Assembly: GCF_020037015.1 (NCBI RefSeq)
Contig: NZ_JAIQDE010000026.1
Span: 1 to 64,000 of the forward strand
Source of the DNA: Corallococcus sp. AS-1-6
GTDB taxonomy: Bacteria; Myxococcota; Myxococcia; Myxococcales; Myxococcaceae
Direction: 5' to 3'
Length of the DNA: 64,000 nucleotides
Every line of letters starts with the position of its first letter. Within the stretch, counting starts at the first letter, position 1. A program made the translations under genes and the position numbers. The notes beneath the pieces are model-generated. The model saw only the letters and a list, made by a program, of their open reading frames with translations, was not told the origin of the DNA and ran no database searches. This document shows positions 35,780 through 44,803 of this stretch, piece by piece.

Positions 35780-36601
35780 TCAGGACGGACCGTGGGACGC
35801 GTCCTCGTCCTCCTCCTCGCGGGGCTCCTCCGGGCGGAAGGGCTGGGCGGGCACCGCGCCGAACGCGCGCAGCAGCTCCAGGGGGATGGGCAGGATGGTG
35901 TGGTTGCCGCCGCTGGTGATCTCCACCAGCGTCTGCAGGTAGCGCAACTGGAGCGTGGCGGGGTTGCGGCTGAGCACGTCCGCGGCCTGGGCGAGCTTCT
36001 CCGCGGCCTGGTGCTCGCCCTCCGCGGCGATGATCTTCGCGCGGCGCTCGCGCTCGGCCTCGGCCTGCCGCGCGATGGCCCGCTGCATCTCGATGGGCAG
36101 GTCGATGTGCTTCACCTCCACGTTGGAGACCTTCACGCCCCACGGGCCGGTGCGCGCGTCCAGCACCTGCTGCAGCTCGTGGTTGATGCGCTCGCGCTGG
36201 GACAGCAGGTCATCCAGCTCCACCTGTCCCAGGATGGCGCGCAGGGTCGTCTGGGCAATCTGACTGGTGGCGTAGAGGTAGTCCTCCACCTGGAGCACGG
36301 ACTTGTCCGCCTGGATGACGCGGAAGTAGACGACGGCGCTGACCTTCACGCTGACGTTGTCCTTGGTGATGACGTCCTGCGGGGGCACGTCGCGCGCCAC
36401 GGTGCGCAGGTCGATGATGACCATCCGCTCGATGAAGGGGATGAGCCAGCGGAAGCCCGCGCGCTTGAGGCCCACGTAGCGGCCCAGCCGGAACACGACG
36501 CCGTTCTGGTACTCCGCGACGATGCGCACGCCGGCGAGGAAGAGGAGGAACAGCAGGGCCACGGGGAGAAGCCACCCCAGCGCTCCGACCAGCTCGTTCA
36601 T
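35780..36601 (-). CDS. Slipin (stomatin/SPFH family) membrane protein
   Basis: The 273-residue product has one N-terminal hydrophobic hairpin or helix (about residues 4-25), the prohibitin/SPFH domain ([14 protein letters not shown] near 29-42, [18 protein letters not shown] near 65), a coiled-coil [14 protein letters not shown] region (about 175-200) and an acidic tail. The function is membrane microdomain organisation. It overlaps the upstream nfeD gene by four bases (ATGA), the usual pair. Confidence 0.92.
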   Translation of the reverse strand: MNELVGALGWLLPVALLFLLFLAGVRIVAEYQNGVVFRLGRYVGLKRAGFRWLIPFIERMVIIDLRTVARDVPPQDVITKDNVSVKVSAVVYFRVIQADKSVLQVEDYLYATSQIAQTTLRAILGQVELDDLLSQRERINHELQQVLDARTGPWGVKVSNVEVKHIDLPIEMQRAIARQAEAERERRAKIIAAEGEHQAAEKLAQAADVLSRNPATLQLRYLQTLVEITSGGNHTILPIPLELLRAFGAVPAQPFRPEEPREEEDEDASHGPS

Positions 36602-37953
36602 GGCATTGGCTCCGCGACGGTGAGGGTGAGCCCTTCCACGGCGCGCACCACGACGCGGGCGCCCTCGCGGATGGGGGTGAAGGAGACGGCGCGCCAGCGC
36701 TCGCCGTGGACGAACACCTCGCCGCCCGAGGGCGTGACGGGACCCAGCGCCGTGCCGGCCTCGCCGACGAGCCCCGCGTCGCCGCCCCGCTGGGGCAGCC
36801 TGCGCGTCTGGGCGCTGCGGTACGCGACGAAGACCGCGGTCCCCGCGAACACGAGCGCCGTGGGCAGCATCACGCCCCACGACATGCGGAAGGACGGGTC
36901 CACGAACCAGCCCGGTTCGAAGCGGTCCACCAGGAACACGCCACCCAATATCAGCAGCCCTACGCCCGCCGTGCCCAGCAGGCCGCTGGTGACGAACAGC
37001 TCCGCGAGGATGAGCCCCACGCCCATCAACATCAGCACCAGCGCGCCCGAGCGCACCGGCAGCGTCGCGGACGCCATCAACGCCAGCACCAGCGCCACGC
37101 CGCCGATGACCCCCGGCGCCACCCCGCCCGGATGGGACAACTCCACCACCAGGCCCAGCGCCGCGACGAGGAACAGCAGGTAGATGAGGGACGGCTGCGC
37201 GAGCGCGTGCACCACCCGCTGGGACAGCCCCGGCTCCAGCGACACCACGTGGGCCTCGCGGGTGGCGAGCGTCACGGTGTCACCGCCCGCCACCTCCACG
37301 CGGCGGCCATCGACGGCGGAGAGGAACGCGGCCTCGGTGGGAGCGACGAGCTCCACCACGCGAAGCTCCACGGCGCGGTCCGCGGGGACGCTGGCGCTGT
37401 CGCGCACGGCGGCGGCGGCCCACTCCGGGTTGCGGCCCCGCTGCCGGGCGATGCCCTCCGCGAAGGCGACGGTGTCGTTCTCCACCTTGCGGGCGAGCTC
37501 CTCGCCCCCCTCCTGCTCCACGTCCTCGCCCCCGGCGCCCACCGGGTGCGCCGCGCCGATGTTCGTCCCCGGCGCCATGGCGCTCACGTTCGACGCGAGC
37601 GCGATGAACACCCCCGCGCTGCCGGCACGCGAGCCGGAGGGCCCCACCCACACGAGCACGGGGACATGCGAGCCCAGGAACGCGCGCACCACGGCGCGGG
37701 TGGCCTCCAGCGAACCGCCTGGCGTGTCCAGCCGCACGAGCAGCGCCGAGGCTCCCCCGTCCTCCGCGCGCTTCACGCAGTCCGAGAGGTACGCGCCCGA
37801 GCCGGCGTCCACCACGCCCTCCAGCTCGCACCGCGCGACGAAGGACGATGCATCGGGGGCCGCCGGAGCGGCGAGGCCCACGAAGAGCAGGGCCAGGAGC
37901 CAGCCCCGGAGGGCGTGACGGCGCCAGCGCATCCTGTCGACGTGGTCCCGCAT
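36598..37953 (-). CDS. NfeD family protein, ClpP-like membrane serine protease
   Basis: The 451-residue product has a signal peptide, then a ClpP/crotonase fold (about residues 35-215) with [13 protein letters not shown] near 75 and [15 protein letters not shown] near 110, whose Ser is the likely nucleophile. Four or more hydrophobic helices (about 240-370) and a C-terminal OB-like NfeD domain (about 390-450) follow. The protease cleaves stomatin-type partners in related systems. A longer N-terminal reading frame has no coding signal, so the ATG at 37953 is used. Confidence 0.9.
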   Translation of the reverse strand: MRDHVDRMRWRRHALRGWLLALLFVGLAAPAAPDASSFVARCELEGVVDAGSGAYLSDCVKRAEDGGASALLVRLDTPGGSLEATRAVVRAFLGSHVPVLVWVGPSGSRAGSAGVFIALASNVSAMAPGTNIGAAHPVGAGGEDVEQEGGEELARKVENDTVAFAEGIARQRGRNPEWAAAAVRDSASVPADRAVELRVVELVAPTEAAFLSAVDGRRVEVAGGDTVTLATREAHVVSLEPGLSQRVVHALAQPSLIYLLFLVAALGLVVELSHPGGVAPGVIGGVALVLALMASATLPVRSGALVLMLMGVGLILAELFVTSGLLGTAGVGLLILGGVFLVDRFEPGWFVDPSFRMSWGVMLPTALVFAGTAVFVAYRSAQTRRLPQRGGDAGLVGEAGTALGPVTPSGGEVFVHGERWRAVSFTPIREGARVVVRAVEGLTLTVAEPMP

Positions 37954-38180
37954 GTCCGCCCCCGCGTGCGCGCCCCTCCGCGCGCACGCACTCGGACAAC
38001 GGTGCGCATCGGACCTTCGGATGACCGGGCCATGAAGCCGGGGGCCTGGAGGGCAGGCGGGCGGGAGGGCCCCGGTGCCCCGCTCGTGCATCCAATGTTG
38101 GACGTTGCAGGGGATGCGCGTTGCTGGAGGAGGACGCACCTCCCTAGGGTCGGCCTCTCGATCTTCTCCCAGGAGGTTTC

Positions 38181-38402
38181 ATGCGCCGTGCCGTGCTGCT
38201 CATCGCTGCTCTGGGCCTGTCCGTTGCTGGAGCGGTGGCCTGCAAGACCACCCAGCCTCCGGGGACGGAGGACCAGATGCCCATCCAGGGCCCGGACACG
38301 GCCCGCGAGACCATCCAGAACGTGCCCAATGAACAGGGCGGCCCCGCGGGCCCCATCCAGGCGCCGGACGTGGACGGTGGCTTCCCCCAGGGCGGCGGGT
38401 AG
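38181..38402 (+). CDS. Small lipoprotein
   Basis: The 73-residue protein has a signal ending in A-V-A-C (Cys21), then a Pro/Gly/Gln-rich tail with no domain. TAGGGT lies upstream at about 38147 and AGGAGG seven bases before the ATG, so transcription and translation signals are both strong. The role is unknown. Its stop codon TAG overlaps the TAGTCT box that precedes the amidohydrolase. Confidence 0.78.
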   Translation: MRRAVLLIAALGLSVAGAVACKTTQPPGTEDQMPIQGPDTARETIQNVPNEQGGPAGPIQAPDVDGGFPQGGG

Positions 38403-38413
38403 TCTTCCGCGCC

Positions 38414-40012
38414 ATGTCGGCGGAGACCACGGTCTACAGGGCGGAGCGCGTGTGGACGCTCGATGCGGAGCGTCCGCGCGCGGAAGCATTGGCGGTGCGC
38501 GACGGAAGGTTGCTCGCGGTGGGGACGCTCGCGGAGGCGCGCGCCGCCGCGGGGCCCGGGGCGCGCGAGGTGGACCTGGGCCGCGCCACGGTGGTGCCGG
38601 GCCTGGTGGACGCGCACGCGCACCTGCACGGCCTGGGCAGGAGCCTGACCACGGTGCGTTTGGAGAAGGCGCCCTCGGTGGAGGACGTCGTCCAGCGGCT
38701 GTCGAAGGCGCCCGCGTCGAGCTTCCAGGGGGACTGGTTGCTCGGCAAGGGGTGGGACCAGAACGAGTGGCCCGGCGCCGCGTTCCCCGGCCGTGAGGAA
38801 CTGGATGCGCGCTTCCCCACCACGCCGGTGTTCCTCACGCGGGTGGATCATCACGCGGCCTGGGTGAACGGCGAGGCGCTGCGCCGCGCGGGCATCACGC
38901 GCGACACGCCGGATCCTCCAGGAGGCCGCATCCTCAAGGACGCGCGCGGCGAGCCCACCGGCGTCCTCGTGGACAACGCGATGGACGGGGTGGAGGCCGC
39001 CATCCCCGCGCCCACGCGCGAGCAACTGGAGACCCGCTTGCGAGCCGCCCTGGAGCGGTGCGCGCAAGTCGGGCTCACGGGCGTGCACGACGCGGGCATG
39101 GACCTGCAGGCCTTCCGCACGTTGCAGGCCTGGGACGCCGCGGGGACCCTGCCCCTGCGCGTGTACGCGATGGCGGCGGGGTAGGGCGAGCAGCGCCACG
39201 CCTATCTGGAGCAGGGGCCGTGGCAGGGGCGCCACCTGTCCATGCGCTCGGTGAAGTTCCTGGCGGACGGAGCGCTGGGGAGCCGGGGCGCGGCGCTGCA
39301 CGAGGACTACAGCGACGAGCCCGGCCAGCGCGGCCTGTTGCTCCTCTCACCCGAGGAACTCGAAGTGCGGGCTCGGGCCTTCATGGCCCGGGGCTTCCAG
39401 GTGTGCATCCACGCCATTGGAGACCGTGCCAATACATTGGTCGTGGACGTCCTGCTCCAGGGCGCGGAGCGGACGGGCACGCAGGCCCTGCGCCACCGGG
39501 TGGAGCACGCACAGATTCTACGGCTGGAGGACATCCGGAGGTTGGGCGCGGCGGGCCTGGTGGCCAGCGTGCAGCCCACGCACGCCACCAGCGACATGCC
39601 CTGGGCCCAGACGCGGCTGGGGCGCGAGCGGCTGAAGGGCGCCTACGCCTGGCGCACGTTGAAGGACGCGGGCGCGCACCTGGCGCTGGGCAGCGACTTC
39701 CCCATCGAGAACCCGGACGTGCTCGCGGGGCTCTACGCGGCGCGCACGCGGCAGGACGCGAAGGGCTGGCCGGAGGGCGGCTGGTATCCGGAGGAGCGCC
39801 TGAGCGCGGCGGAGGCGCTGGAGGGCTTCACGGTGGGGCCCGCGTGGGCGTCCTTCGAGGAGGCGCGGCGCGGGAGGCTGAAGCCCGGCCTGGACGCGGA
39901 CTTCGTCGCGCTGTCGGAGGACCCGCTGGAGGGGCCCGCGTCAGCGCTGGTGGACGCGCGCGTGCTGGCCACCGTGGTGGCGGGCGCGGAGGTGTTCCGC
40001 GCGGACGGGTGA
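38414..40012 (+). pseudogene. YtcJ-like amidohydrolase interrupted by an in-frame TAG
   Basis: The gene would encode about 532 residues of a metal-dependent amidohydrolase. The first half (codons 1-256) holds the D-A-H-A-H-L-H-G metal motif near 68 and W-D-Q-N-E-W. A TAG at 39182-39184 (codon 257) stops it. The same frame continues at once without gap through F-L-A-D-G-A-L-G-S-R-G, H-A-I-G-D-R-A, H-R-V-E-H-A-Q and L-G-S-D-F-P to 40012. Neither half alone holds a full metal site. So it is a nonsense mutant or a sequencing error; no frameshift is present. An ATG at 39242 has no ribosome-binding site. Confidence 0.85.
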
Positions 40013-40018
40013 CGGGCT

Positions 40019-40918
40019 TCAGCCGCCGAAGATGTGCGAGCGCGCGGCCTCGGCGATGGCGACGACGGCGGGGTGGCGCAGGCGGCGCTCCACGGTGATG
40101 GCGTAGAAGCACTGCTCGATTTCGTCGGTGTGCCCGATGGCGGTGACGTTGAACTGCCTTTGCACCTCGGCGTCGATGATGGAGGGCATGGCGAAGATGC
40201 CGTGCCCCTTCTGACCGAAGGCCTGGAGCAGCGCGCTGTCGTCGAAGTCACCGGCGATGAGCGGCCGGATGCCGAGCCGCTCGAACCACAGGTCCAGCGA
40301 GCGGCGCACCGACGACTCCTCCGACGGCAGCAGCATGGGCGCGCCGTCGAGCGAGCGCGGGAAGTCCTTGCGCAGGTGCGCGAGCGGCTGGGCGGCGAAG
40401 AACGTCACGCCGCACTTGCCCAGCAGGTGGTTGAAGGACCGGACGCTGACGGGCTCGGAGCCGGGCGCGTCCGCGAGCACCACGTCCAGCTCATGCAGCG
40501 CCAACTGTGCGAGCAATTGGGGCAGGGGGCTCTCACGGCAGATGATGCGCAGCGAGGGCCCGGCGTCCAGCGCGGGCTTGAGCAACTGCTCGGCCACGAG
40601 CTTGGGGATGACGTCCAGCACGCCCACGTTGAGGCGCAACTGCTGGCCGGTGGGCAGGCCGGAGACGACGTTCTTCAGCTCGTTGCCCAGGCGGAAGATC
40701 TCATCCGCGTAGCGCATGACGGTGCGGCCCACGTCGGACAGCACCAGCTTGCGGCCCTTGCGCTCGAAGAGCTGGTGGCCCAGGGACTCCTCGAGAAGCT
40801 TGATTTGAGCGCTGATGGTCGGCTGGGCGAGGTGCAGCTCTTCACTTGCCTTGGCGATGCTGCCCGCCCGCGCAACCGTCCAGAAATACAGGAGATGGTG
40901 GTAGTTGAGCCACGCCAT
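40019..40918 (-). CDS. nhaR: LysR-type regulator, NhaR family
   Basis: The 299-residue product has an N-terminal winged helix-turn-helix (residues 4-63, N-Y-H-H-L-L-Y-F-W-T-V-A-R-A-G-S) with S-I-A-K-A-S-E-E-L-H-L-A-Q-P-T-I-S recognition region, and a periplasmic-binding-like effector domain. The N-Y-H/N-H-L-Y-Y-F-W start is shared with E. coli NhaR, which responds to Na+ and activates the antiporter gene nhaA. No nhaA is in the window, so the target may be elsewhere. It is divergent from the sigma factor gene across 124 AT-rich bases. Confidence 0.85.
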   Translation of the reverse strand: MAWLNYHHLLYFWTVARAGSIAKASEELHLAQPTISAQIKLLEESLGHQLFERKGRKLVLSDVGRTVMRYADEIFRLGNELKNVVSGLPTGQQLRLNVGVLDVIPKLVAEQLLKPALDAGPSLRIICRESPLPQLLAQLALHELDVVLADAPGSEPVSVRSFNHLLGKCGVTFFAAQPLAHLRKDFPRSLDGAPMLLPSEESSVRRSLDLWFERLGIRPLIAGDFDDSALLQAFGQKGHGIFAMPSIIDAEVQRQFNVTAIGHTDEIEQCFYAITVERRLRHPAVVAIAEAARSHIFGG

Positions 40919-41042
40919 GAATTAGGAATAACCGAAGGTTTTCATCCAAACTAGCTTATTTTTTAAAGTGTCGCCCCCGCTTATCTCTACGTCCGTCACC
41001 GCGCGATGGGAGCGCGGGGGACTGATTGGGGAGGTACGCGTC
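40919..41042. promoter_or_regulatory. Divergent AT-rich intergenic region between nhaR and sigma gene
   Basis: This 124-base stretch is much richer in A/T than its surroundings, with runs such as TTATTTTTTAAAG near 40957. It must hold both promoters. TTAGGAATAA at 40922-40931 is near the nhaR start. I cannot assign -35 and -10 boxes with confidence. Confidence 0.45.
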
Positions 41043-41843
41043 ATGGATGCCATCTGCGAGGAGTTCGAGTCCACGGTGGGGGCGGTGGAGGCCGAGGTGG
41101 ACTCGGCGGAAGTGGAGATGCGGGTGCGGGGGCACCTGGAGCTGGTCCGCCGGCTGGCCTGGAAGTACCGCTGGACGGGCCTGTCGCTGGAGGAGCTGAT
41201 GTCGGAGGGCAACGTCGGCCTGGTGGAGGCGGCGCGCCGGTTCGAGGAGCGGGGCGTGCCGTTCGGCGCCTACGCGCAGCAGTGGATCCGCGCGCGCATC
41301 CGGGCGTACGTGTCCCGCACGTGGAGTGTGGCGGGGGGCCGCGCGCCGTGGATCGTCTTCCAGCTCCGCCGCGAGCGCGCGCGGCTGGAGGCCCGCTGGG
41401 GCGAGGGTCACCCGGAGGTGACGAAGCGGCTGGCCGAGGCGCTGGGCAAGAAGGAGGAGGACGTGGTGCGGGGGACGGACGCGCTGGCGAAGGACGTGTC
41501 GTTGAACGCGCCGCTGGGCTGGGAGGGGGACGTGACGCGGCTGGACATGCTGGAGTCGGACGAGGACTCGGCGGAGGAGCAGGCGGACCGGGAGGCCTGG
41601 GCGGAGAAGCTGCGCCAGAGCGTGGCGGCGGCCTGGCCGGAGCTGGACGCGCGCGAGCGGGCGCTGGTGAAGGAGCGGATGCTGGTGGAGGACGGGGTGA
41701 GCGCGGAGTTCCTGGCGAAGCGCTTCGGGGTGACGGCGGTGCGCATCCGGCAGATCGAGCAGGGGCTGCGCCAGAAGCTGCGCCAGCGACTGACGGCGGG
41801 GTGCACGGCCTGGGACAGCGAATCCCCCCGGCTGGCGGCCTGA
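41043..41843 (+). CDS. RpoH-like sigma-70 family factor
   Basis: The 266-residue protein has sigma region 2 (about residues 28-95: L-V-R-R-L-A-W-K-Y, then L-E-E-L-M-S-E-G-N-V-G-L-V-E-A-A-R-R-F and A-Y-A-Q-Q-W-I-R-A-R-I-R), region 3 and region 4 (about 205-255: F-L-A-K-R-F-G-V-T-A-V-R-I-R-Q-I-E). No region 1.1 is present. W-I-V-F-Q-L-R-R-E-R near 100-115 resembles the RpoH box. It probably belongs to the SigB/SigC-like alternative sigma factors of Myxococcus that act in development and stress; that is recalled, not shown. GGGGAGG lies eight bases before the ATG. Confidence 0.88.
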   Translation: MDAICEEFESTVGAVEAEVDSAEVEMRVRGHLELVRRLAWKYRWTGLSLEELMSEGNVGLVEAARRFEERGVPFGAYAQQWIRARIRAYVSRTWSVAGGRAPWIVFQLRRERARLEARWGEGHPEVTKRLAEALGKKEEDVVRGTDALAKDVSLNAPLGWEGDVTRLDMLESDEDSAEEQADREAWAEKLRQSVAAAWPELDARERALVKERMLVEDGVSAEFLAKRFGVTAVRIRQIEQGLRQKLRQRLTAGCTAWDSESPRLAA

Positions 41844-41877
41844 GTGTCGGGCGAGGAGGAGCGATGGTGGAAAGAGG

Positions 41878-41906
41878 TTGACGTCGCGGGCCAGTAACCG
41901 TAAATC
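41878..41906 (+). promoter_or_regulatory. Predicted promoter of tRNA-Phe
   Basis: TTGACG (41878-41883), 17 bases and TAAATC (41901-41906) precede the tRNA by 27 bases. Confidence 0.6.
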
Positions 41907-41933
41907 GGCGCTGCCGCTCGCGGTGCGCGGTAC

Positions 41934-42006
41934 GCCCAAGTAGCTCAGTCGGTAGAGCAGGGGACTGAAAATCCCCGTGTCGGTGGTTCGATTCCGCCCT
42001 TGGGCA
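41934..42006 (+). tRNA. tRNA-Phe (GAA)
   Basis: The 73-base gene has a seven-base acceptor stem GCCCAAG/CTTGGGC, a D-arm with AGCTCAGTCGGTAGAGC, an anticodon stem GGGGA/TCCCC with loop CTGAAAA and anticodon GAA, and a T-arm with GGTTCGATTCC. The discriminator is A. The following bases are CAC, then CA, so CCA does not follow directly and is probably added after transcription. Confidence 0.95.
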
Positions 42007-42026
42007 CACCAGTACGAAGAATCTGA

Positions 42027-42062
42027 AGGGCGTCGGACTCCGGTCCGGCGCCCTTTTCTTTT
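42027..42062 (+). terminator. Intrinsic terminator of tRNA-Phe
   Basis: AGGGCG-T-CGGAC pairs with GTCCG-G-CGCCCT around a four-base loop, followed by TTTTCTTTT. It is a strong terminator. Confidence 0.9.
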
Positions 42063-42085
42063 GCCCGCGCTGGCGGGCTGCGCCG

Positions 42086-42595
42086 TTACGGAGGGCTGAT
42101 GCGTCCGGGGGCGCCATTGGCGCCGGCCACGGTGTGGCAGGAGCCGCAGGCCCCGGTGCCCTGCGGGCTGTTCATGGCCCACTGGGTGCCGCCGTGGGTG
42201 ACGCGGGCGGTGTAGGGGAGCGCGAAGCCCTTCGCGTCGTCGGCCTTGAGGAAGAAGTTGCCGGAGGCGTTGGCCGTCAGGGTGTAGGCCTTCTGATTGG
42301 CGTCGGTGATGACGACCTGGGCGCCCTCCAGGCCCGCGCAGTCATCCGCCTCGTGCGCGGTGGCCTGGACGGTCCCCGCCACCACGAACTTGGGCCCCTC
42401 GCCCCGCTCTGTATGACATTGGATGCAGTTGCCACCGGGATGCATGAGGGCGTTGCCGCTGTCGCCGCCCGTCCACTTCATGCCCGTGGAGCACTCGGAG
42501 GTGCTCACCGCCTCCAGGCTGCCTCCGCCGCATCCAGTGAAAAGACTACCCGCCGACAGACACAGCATGAGTACCGGGGAGATGCGTTGTGACAC
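42086..42595 (-). CDS. Lipoprotein with two CxxCH motifs, cytochrome-like
   Basis: The 169-residue product from a GTG has a signal with lipobox F-T-G-C (Cys22). It holds two haem-type motifs, C-I-Q-C-H near residue 57 and C-G-S-C-H near 151, separated by a carboxypeptidase-regulatory-like beta domain (A-Q-V-V-I-T-D-A-N-Q-K-A). It may be a small c-type dihaem protein on the outside of the inner or outer membrane, or a non-haem Cys/His protein. AGAGGTG lies before the GTG. It is divergent from the next gene. Confidence 0.75.
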   Translation of the reverse strand: MSQRISPVLMLCLSAGSLFTGCGGGSLEAVSTSECSTGMKWTGGDSGNALMHPGGNCIQCHTERGEGPKFVVAGTVQATAHEADDCAGLEGAQVVITDANQKAYTLTANASGNFFLKADDAKGFALPYTARVTHGGTQWAMNSPQGTGACGSCHTVAGANGAPGRISPP

Positions 42596-42761
42596 GTGTC
42601 ACCTCTGGGAAGACTGTGTTTCATTCGAGGCCTTCGCCGCCCCGCTGTCAACGGCACTCCTGGTACGTGGCCCCGCGGGGTGGGTTGGGATGACGAGAGG
42701 GTCCGGGGTGCACATCCGGGCGCGACGCGGTAGATGGGAGTTCCGGAGGTTCATCAACGCA

Positions 42762-43304
42762 ATGGACGCGAACGTGGTGGCGGAGCTGGAGAAGGCGGGC
42801 GTGAAGGTGGAGGACCCCATGCGCCTGTTCATCCCCGTGGAACGGGACGAGCAGGGCCAGGTGAAGCCCGTGGGCGACGAGGTGCCCGTGCGCTTCGGTG
42901 ACGTCACCGCCCACGTGCGCCTGCAGCCCATCTCCGCGCTGTGGACCGGCAACAAGCAGCCCCCCGACTTCACCCGGCCTCCCTTCCCCGAGTACGAGCC
43001 GTTCTTCTTCCTCATCGAGGCCACCGCCGCAGGCTTCTGCCGCGACACCCGCCACGCGGAGGTCGATCAGGAGTTCTCCCAGCTCTACCGGCACCTCGCG
43101 CGCCGGCCGGACGGCCACCACAAGAACCCGCTCTTCTCCTACCTGCGCGCCGCCGCCCGCCTGTACCTGTCCCTGCGCGACGTCAGCCAGGCGGAGTTCG
43201 AGGCCGTGGCCCAGCGCCTCCACCAGTCCGCCAAGCTGCACGCGGGCCACATCGGCAGCACGAACTACTTCCAGGCCGTGCTGCGGCAGGTGCTGGGCGC
43301 CTGA
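42762..43304 (+). CDS. Hypothetical cytoplasmic protein
   Basis: I do not recognise the family. The 180-residue product from the ATG at 42762 has no signal or membrane segment. It contains P-P-F-P-E-Y-E-P-F-F-F-L-I-E-A-T near residue 85, two His-rich stretches and a C-terminal helix A-G-H-I-G-S-T-N-Y-F-Q-A-V-L-R-Q-V-L. GGAGG lies 13 bases before the ATG, a little far. The reading frame goes further upstream but without coding character. Confidence 0.6.
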   Translation: MDANVVAELEKAGVKVEDPMRLFIPVERDEQGQVKPVGDEVPVRFGDVTAHVRLQPISALWTGNKQPPDFTRPPFPEYEPFFFLIEATAAGFCRDTRHAEVDQEFSQLYRHLARRPDGHHKNPLFSYLRAAARLYLSLRDVSQAEFEAVAQRLHQSAKLHAGHIGSTNYFQAVLRQVLGA

Positions 43305-43396
43305 CGCTCCTCGGGGACTCCCGCGCGGCGTTTCTGGAATAGGGTGCGCTTTCGCCCGTTCCCGGGCGCCGCCGTGGTCCCTCCCCAGGAGCAAGG

Positions 43397-44803
43397 ATGT
43401 TCCGTCCGCCGTTGTCGTGGTTCGCCTGTCTGGCCCTCCTGGGTGCGCCCCAGGCCGGGGCCCAGGCCGTCTCCGAGTCCTCCGCGAGGCCCGCCGCCGC
43501 CTCCACCCCCGCCGCGAAGCCAGGCTCGGACATCCAGGCCCGCACGCTGAAGAACGGGCTCACCGTCATCGTCTGGCCGGACCACGACATCCCCAACGTG
43601 GCGCTCGCCAACTGGTTCCGCGTGGGCAGCCGCAACGAGCGCCCCGGCATCACCGGCCTGTCCCACTTCTTCGAGCACATGATGTTCAACGGCGCGAAGA
43701 AGTACGGCCCCGGCGAGTTCGACCGCGTCATGGAGGCCAACGGCGGCGCCAACAACGCCTTCACCTCCGAGGACGTCACCGTCTACCTGGACTGGTTCCC
43801 GGCCTCCGCGCTGCCCCTCATCCTGGACCTGGAGCAGGACCGGCTCCAGTCGCTCGCCTTCGACCCCAAGGTCATCGAGTCCGAGCGCGGTGTCGTCTAC
43901 TCCGAGCGCCGCTCGGGCGTGGACAATGACAACAACGGCGCGCTCCAGGAGCAGCTCCAGGCCACCGCCTTCGTCGCGCACCCGTACCAGATCCCCGTCA
44001 TCGGCTGGCCGTCCGACATCGAGTCCTGGCGCATGGAGGACCTCCAGCGCTACTTCAAGACGTACTACGCCCCCAACAACGCCACGCTCGTCCTCGCGGG
44101 AGACCTGGACCCGGACCGCGTCTTCGAGCAGGTGGAGGCCACGCTGGGCACCATCCCCTCGCAGCCCGCGCCGGAGCCCGTGCGCACCAAGGAGCCCGAG
44201 CAGCAGGGCGAGCGGCGCATCGTCGTGAAGAAGCTGGCGCAGTCCCCGCTGCTCCAGGTCGCCTACCACGGCCTCGCCGCCAACGACCCGGACATGGAGA
44301 CGCTGGAGCTGCTGGGCCTCATCCTCACGTACGGGGACTCGTCGCGCCTGCACCGCAAGCTGGTGGACGAGACGCGCATGGCCATCCGCGTCCGCGGCTC
44401 CACCGCCGGGGGCTTCGACCCGTCGCTCGTCTGGCTCGCCGTGGACCTGCCGCCGGGCGGTGACCTGGCCAAAACGGAGGCGCTGCTCACCGCGGAGCTG
44501 GCCCGCGTGGTGAAGGACGGCGTCACCGACGCGGAGCTGCGCAAGGCGCGCAACGTGGCCCTGGCCACCTTCTGGCGCAAGCTGGAGACCAACAGCGGCC
44601 GCGCCCGCGAGCTGGGCAACGCCGCCACCTTCCGGGGAGACTGGAAGGCCCTGTTCGACGCGCCCTCGCGCTACGAGCAGGTCACCCGCGACGGCGTGAA
44701 GGCGCTGGCCGCCCGCATCTTCAACCCCGACCACCGCACCGTGGGCTGGCTCGTCCCCACCCCGGCCCCCGCCGCTCCCGCCAACAAGGAGGCCGCGCGA
44801 TGA
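43397..44803 (+). CDS. Secreted M16 zinc peptidase, active subunit
   Basis: The 468-residue product has a signal peptide (about 1-23) and the inverted zinc motif H90-F-F-E-H94 with the third ligand Glu170, 76 residues on, as in pitrilysin. The N-terminal M16 domain is followed by the inactive M16_C half with L-V-L-A-G-D-L-D near 240 and [10 protein letters not shown] near 320. It should cleave peptides in the periplasm or outside. It is paired with a second M16-type gene by a four-base ATGA overlap. AGGAGCAAGG precedes the ATG. Confidence 0.93.
   Translation: MFRPPLSWFACLALLGAPQAGAQAVSESSARPAAASTPAAKPGSDIQARTLKNGLTVIVWPDHDIPNVALANWFRVGSRNERPGITGLSHFFEHMMFNGAKKYGPGEFDRVMEANGGANNAFTSEDVTVYLDWFPASALPLILDLEQDRLQSLAFDPKVIESERGVVYSERRSGVDNDNNGALQEQLQATAFVAHPYQIPVIGWPSDIESWRMEDLQRYFKTYYAPNNATLVLAGDLDPDRVFEQVEATLGTIPSQPAPEPVRTKEPEQQGERRIVVKKLAQSPLLQVAYHGLAANDPDMETLELLGLILTYGDSSRLHRKLVDETRMAIRVRGSTAGGFDPSLVWLAVDLPPGGDLAKTEALLTAELARVVKDGVTDAELRKARNVALATFWRKLETNSGRARELGNAATFRGDWKALFDAPSRYEQVTRDGVKALAARIFNPDHRTVGWLVPTPAPAAPANKEAAR

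Noticed and set aside
38414-40012. Recoding of TAG as pyrrolysine in the amidohydrolase
   Set aside because: The family does not use pyrrolysine, no pyl genes are visible in the window and no downstream hairpin is evident; nonsense mutation or read error is simpler.
41934-42062. tRNA-Phe as an integration site
   Set aside because: No integrase gene and no repeated tRNA 3' end were found nearby.
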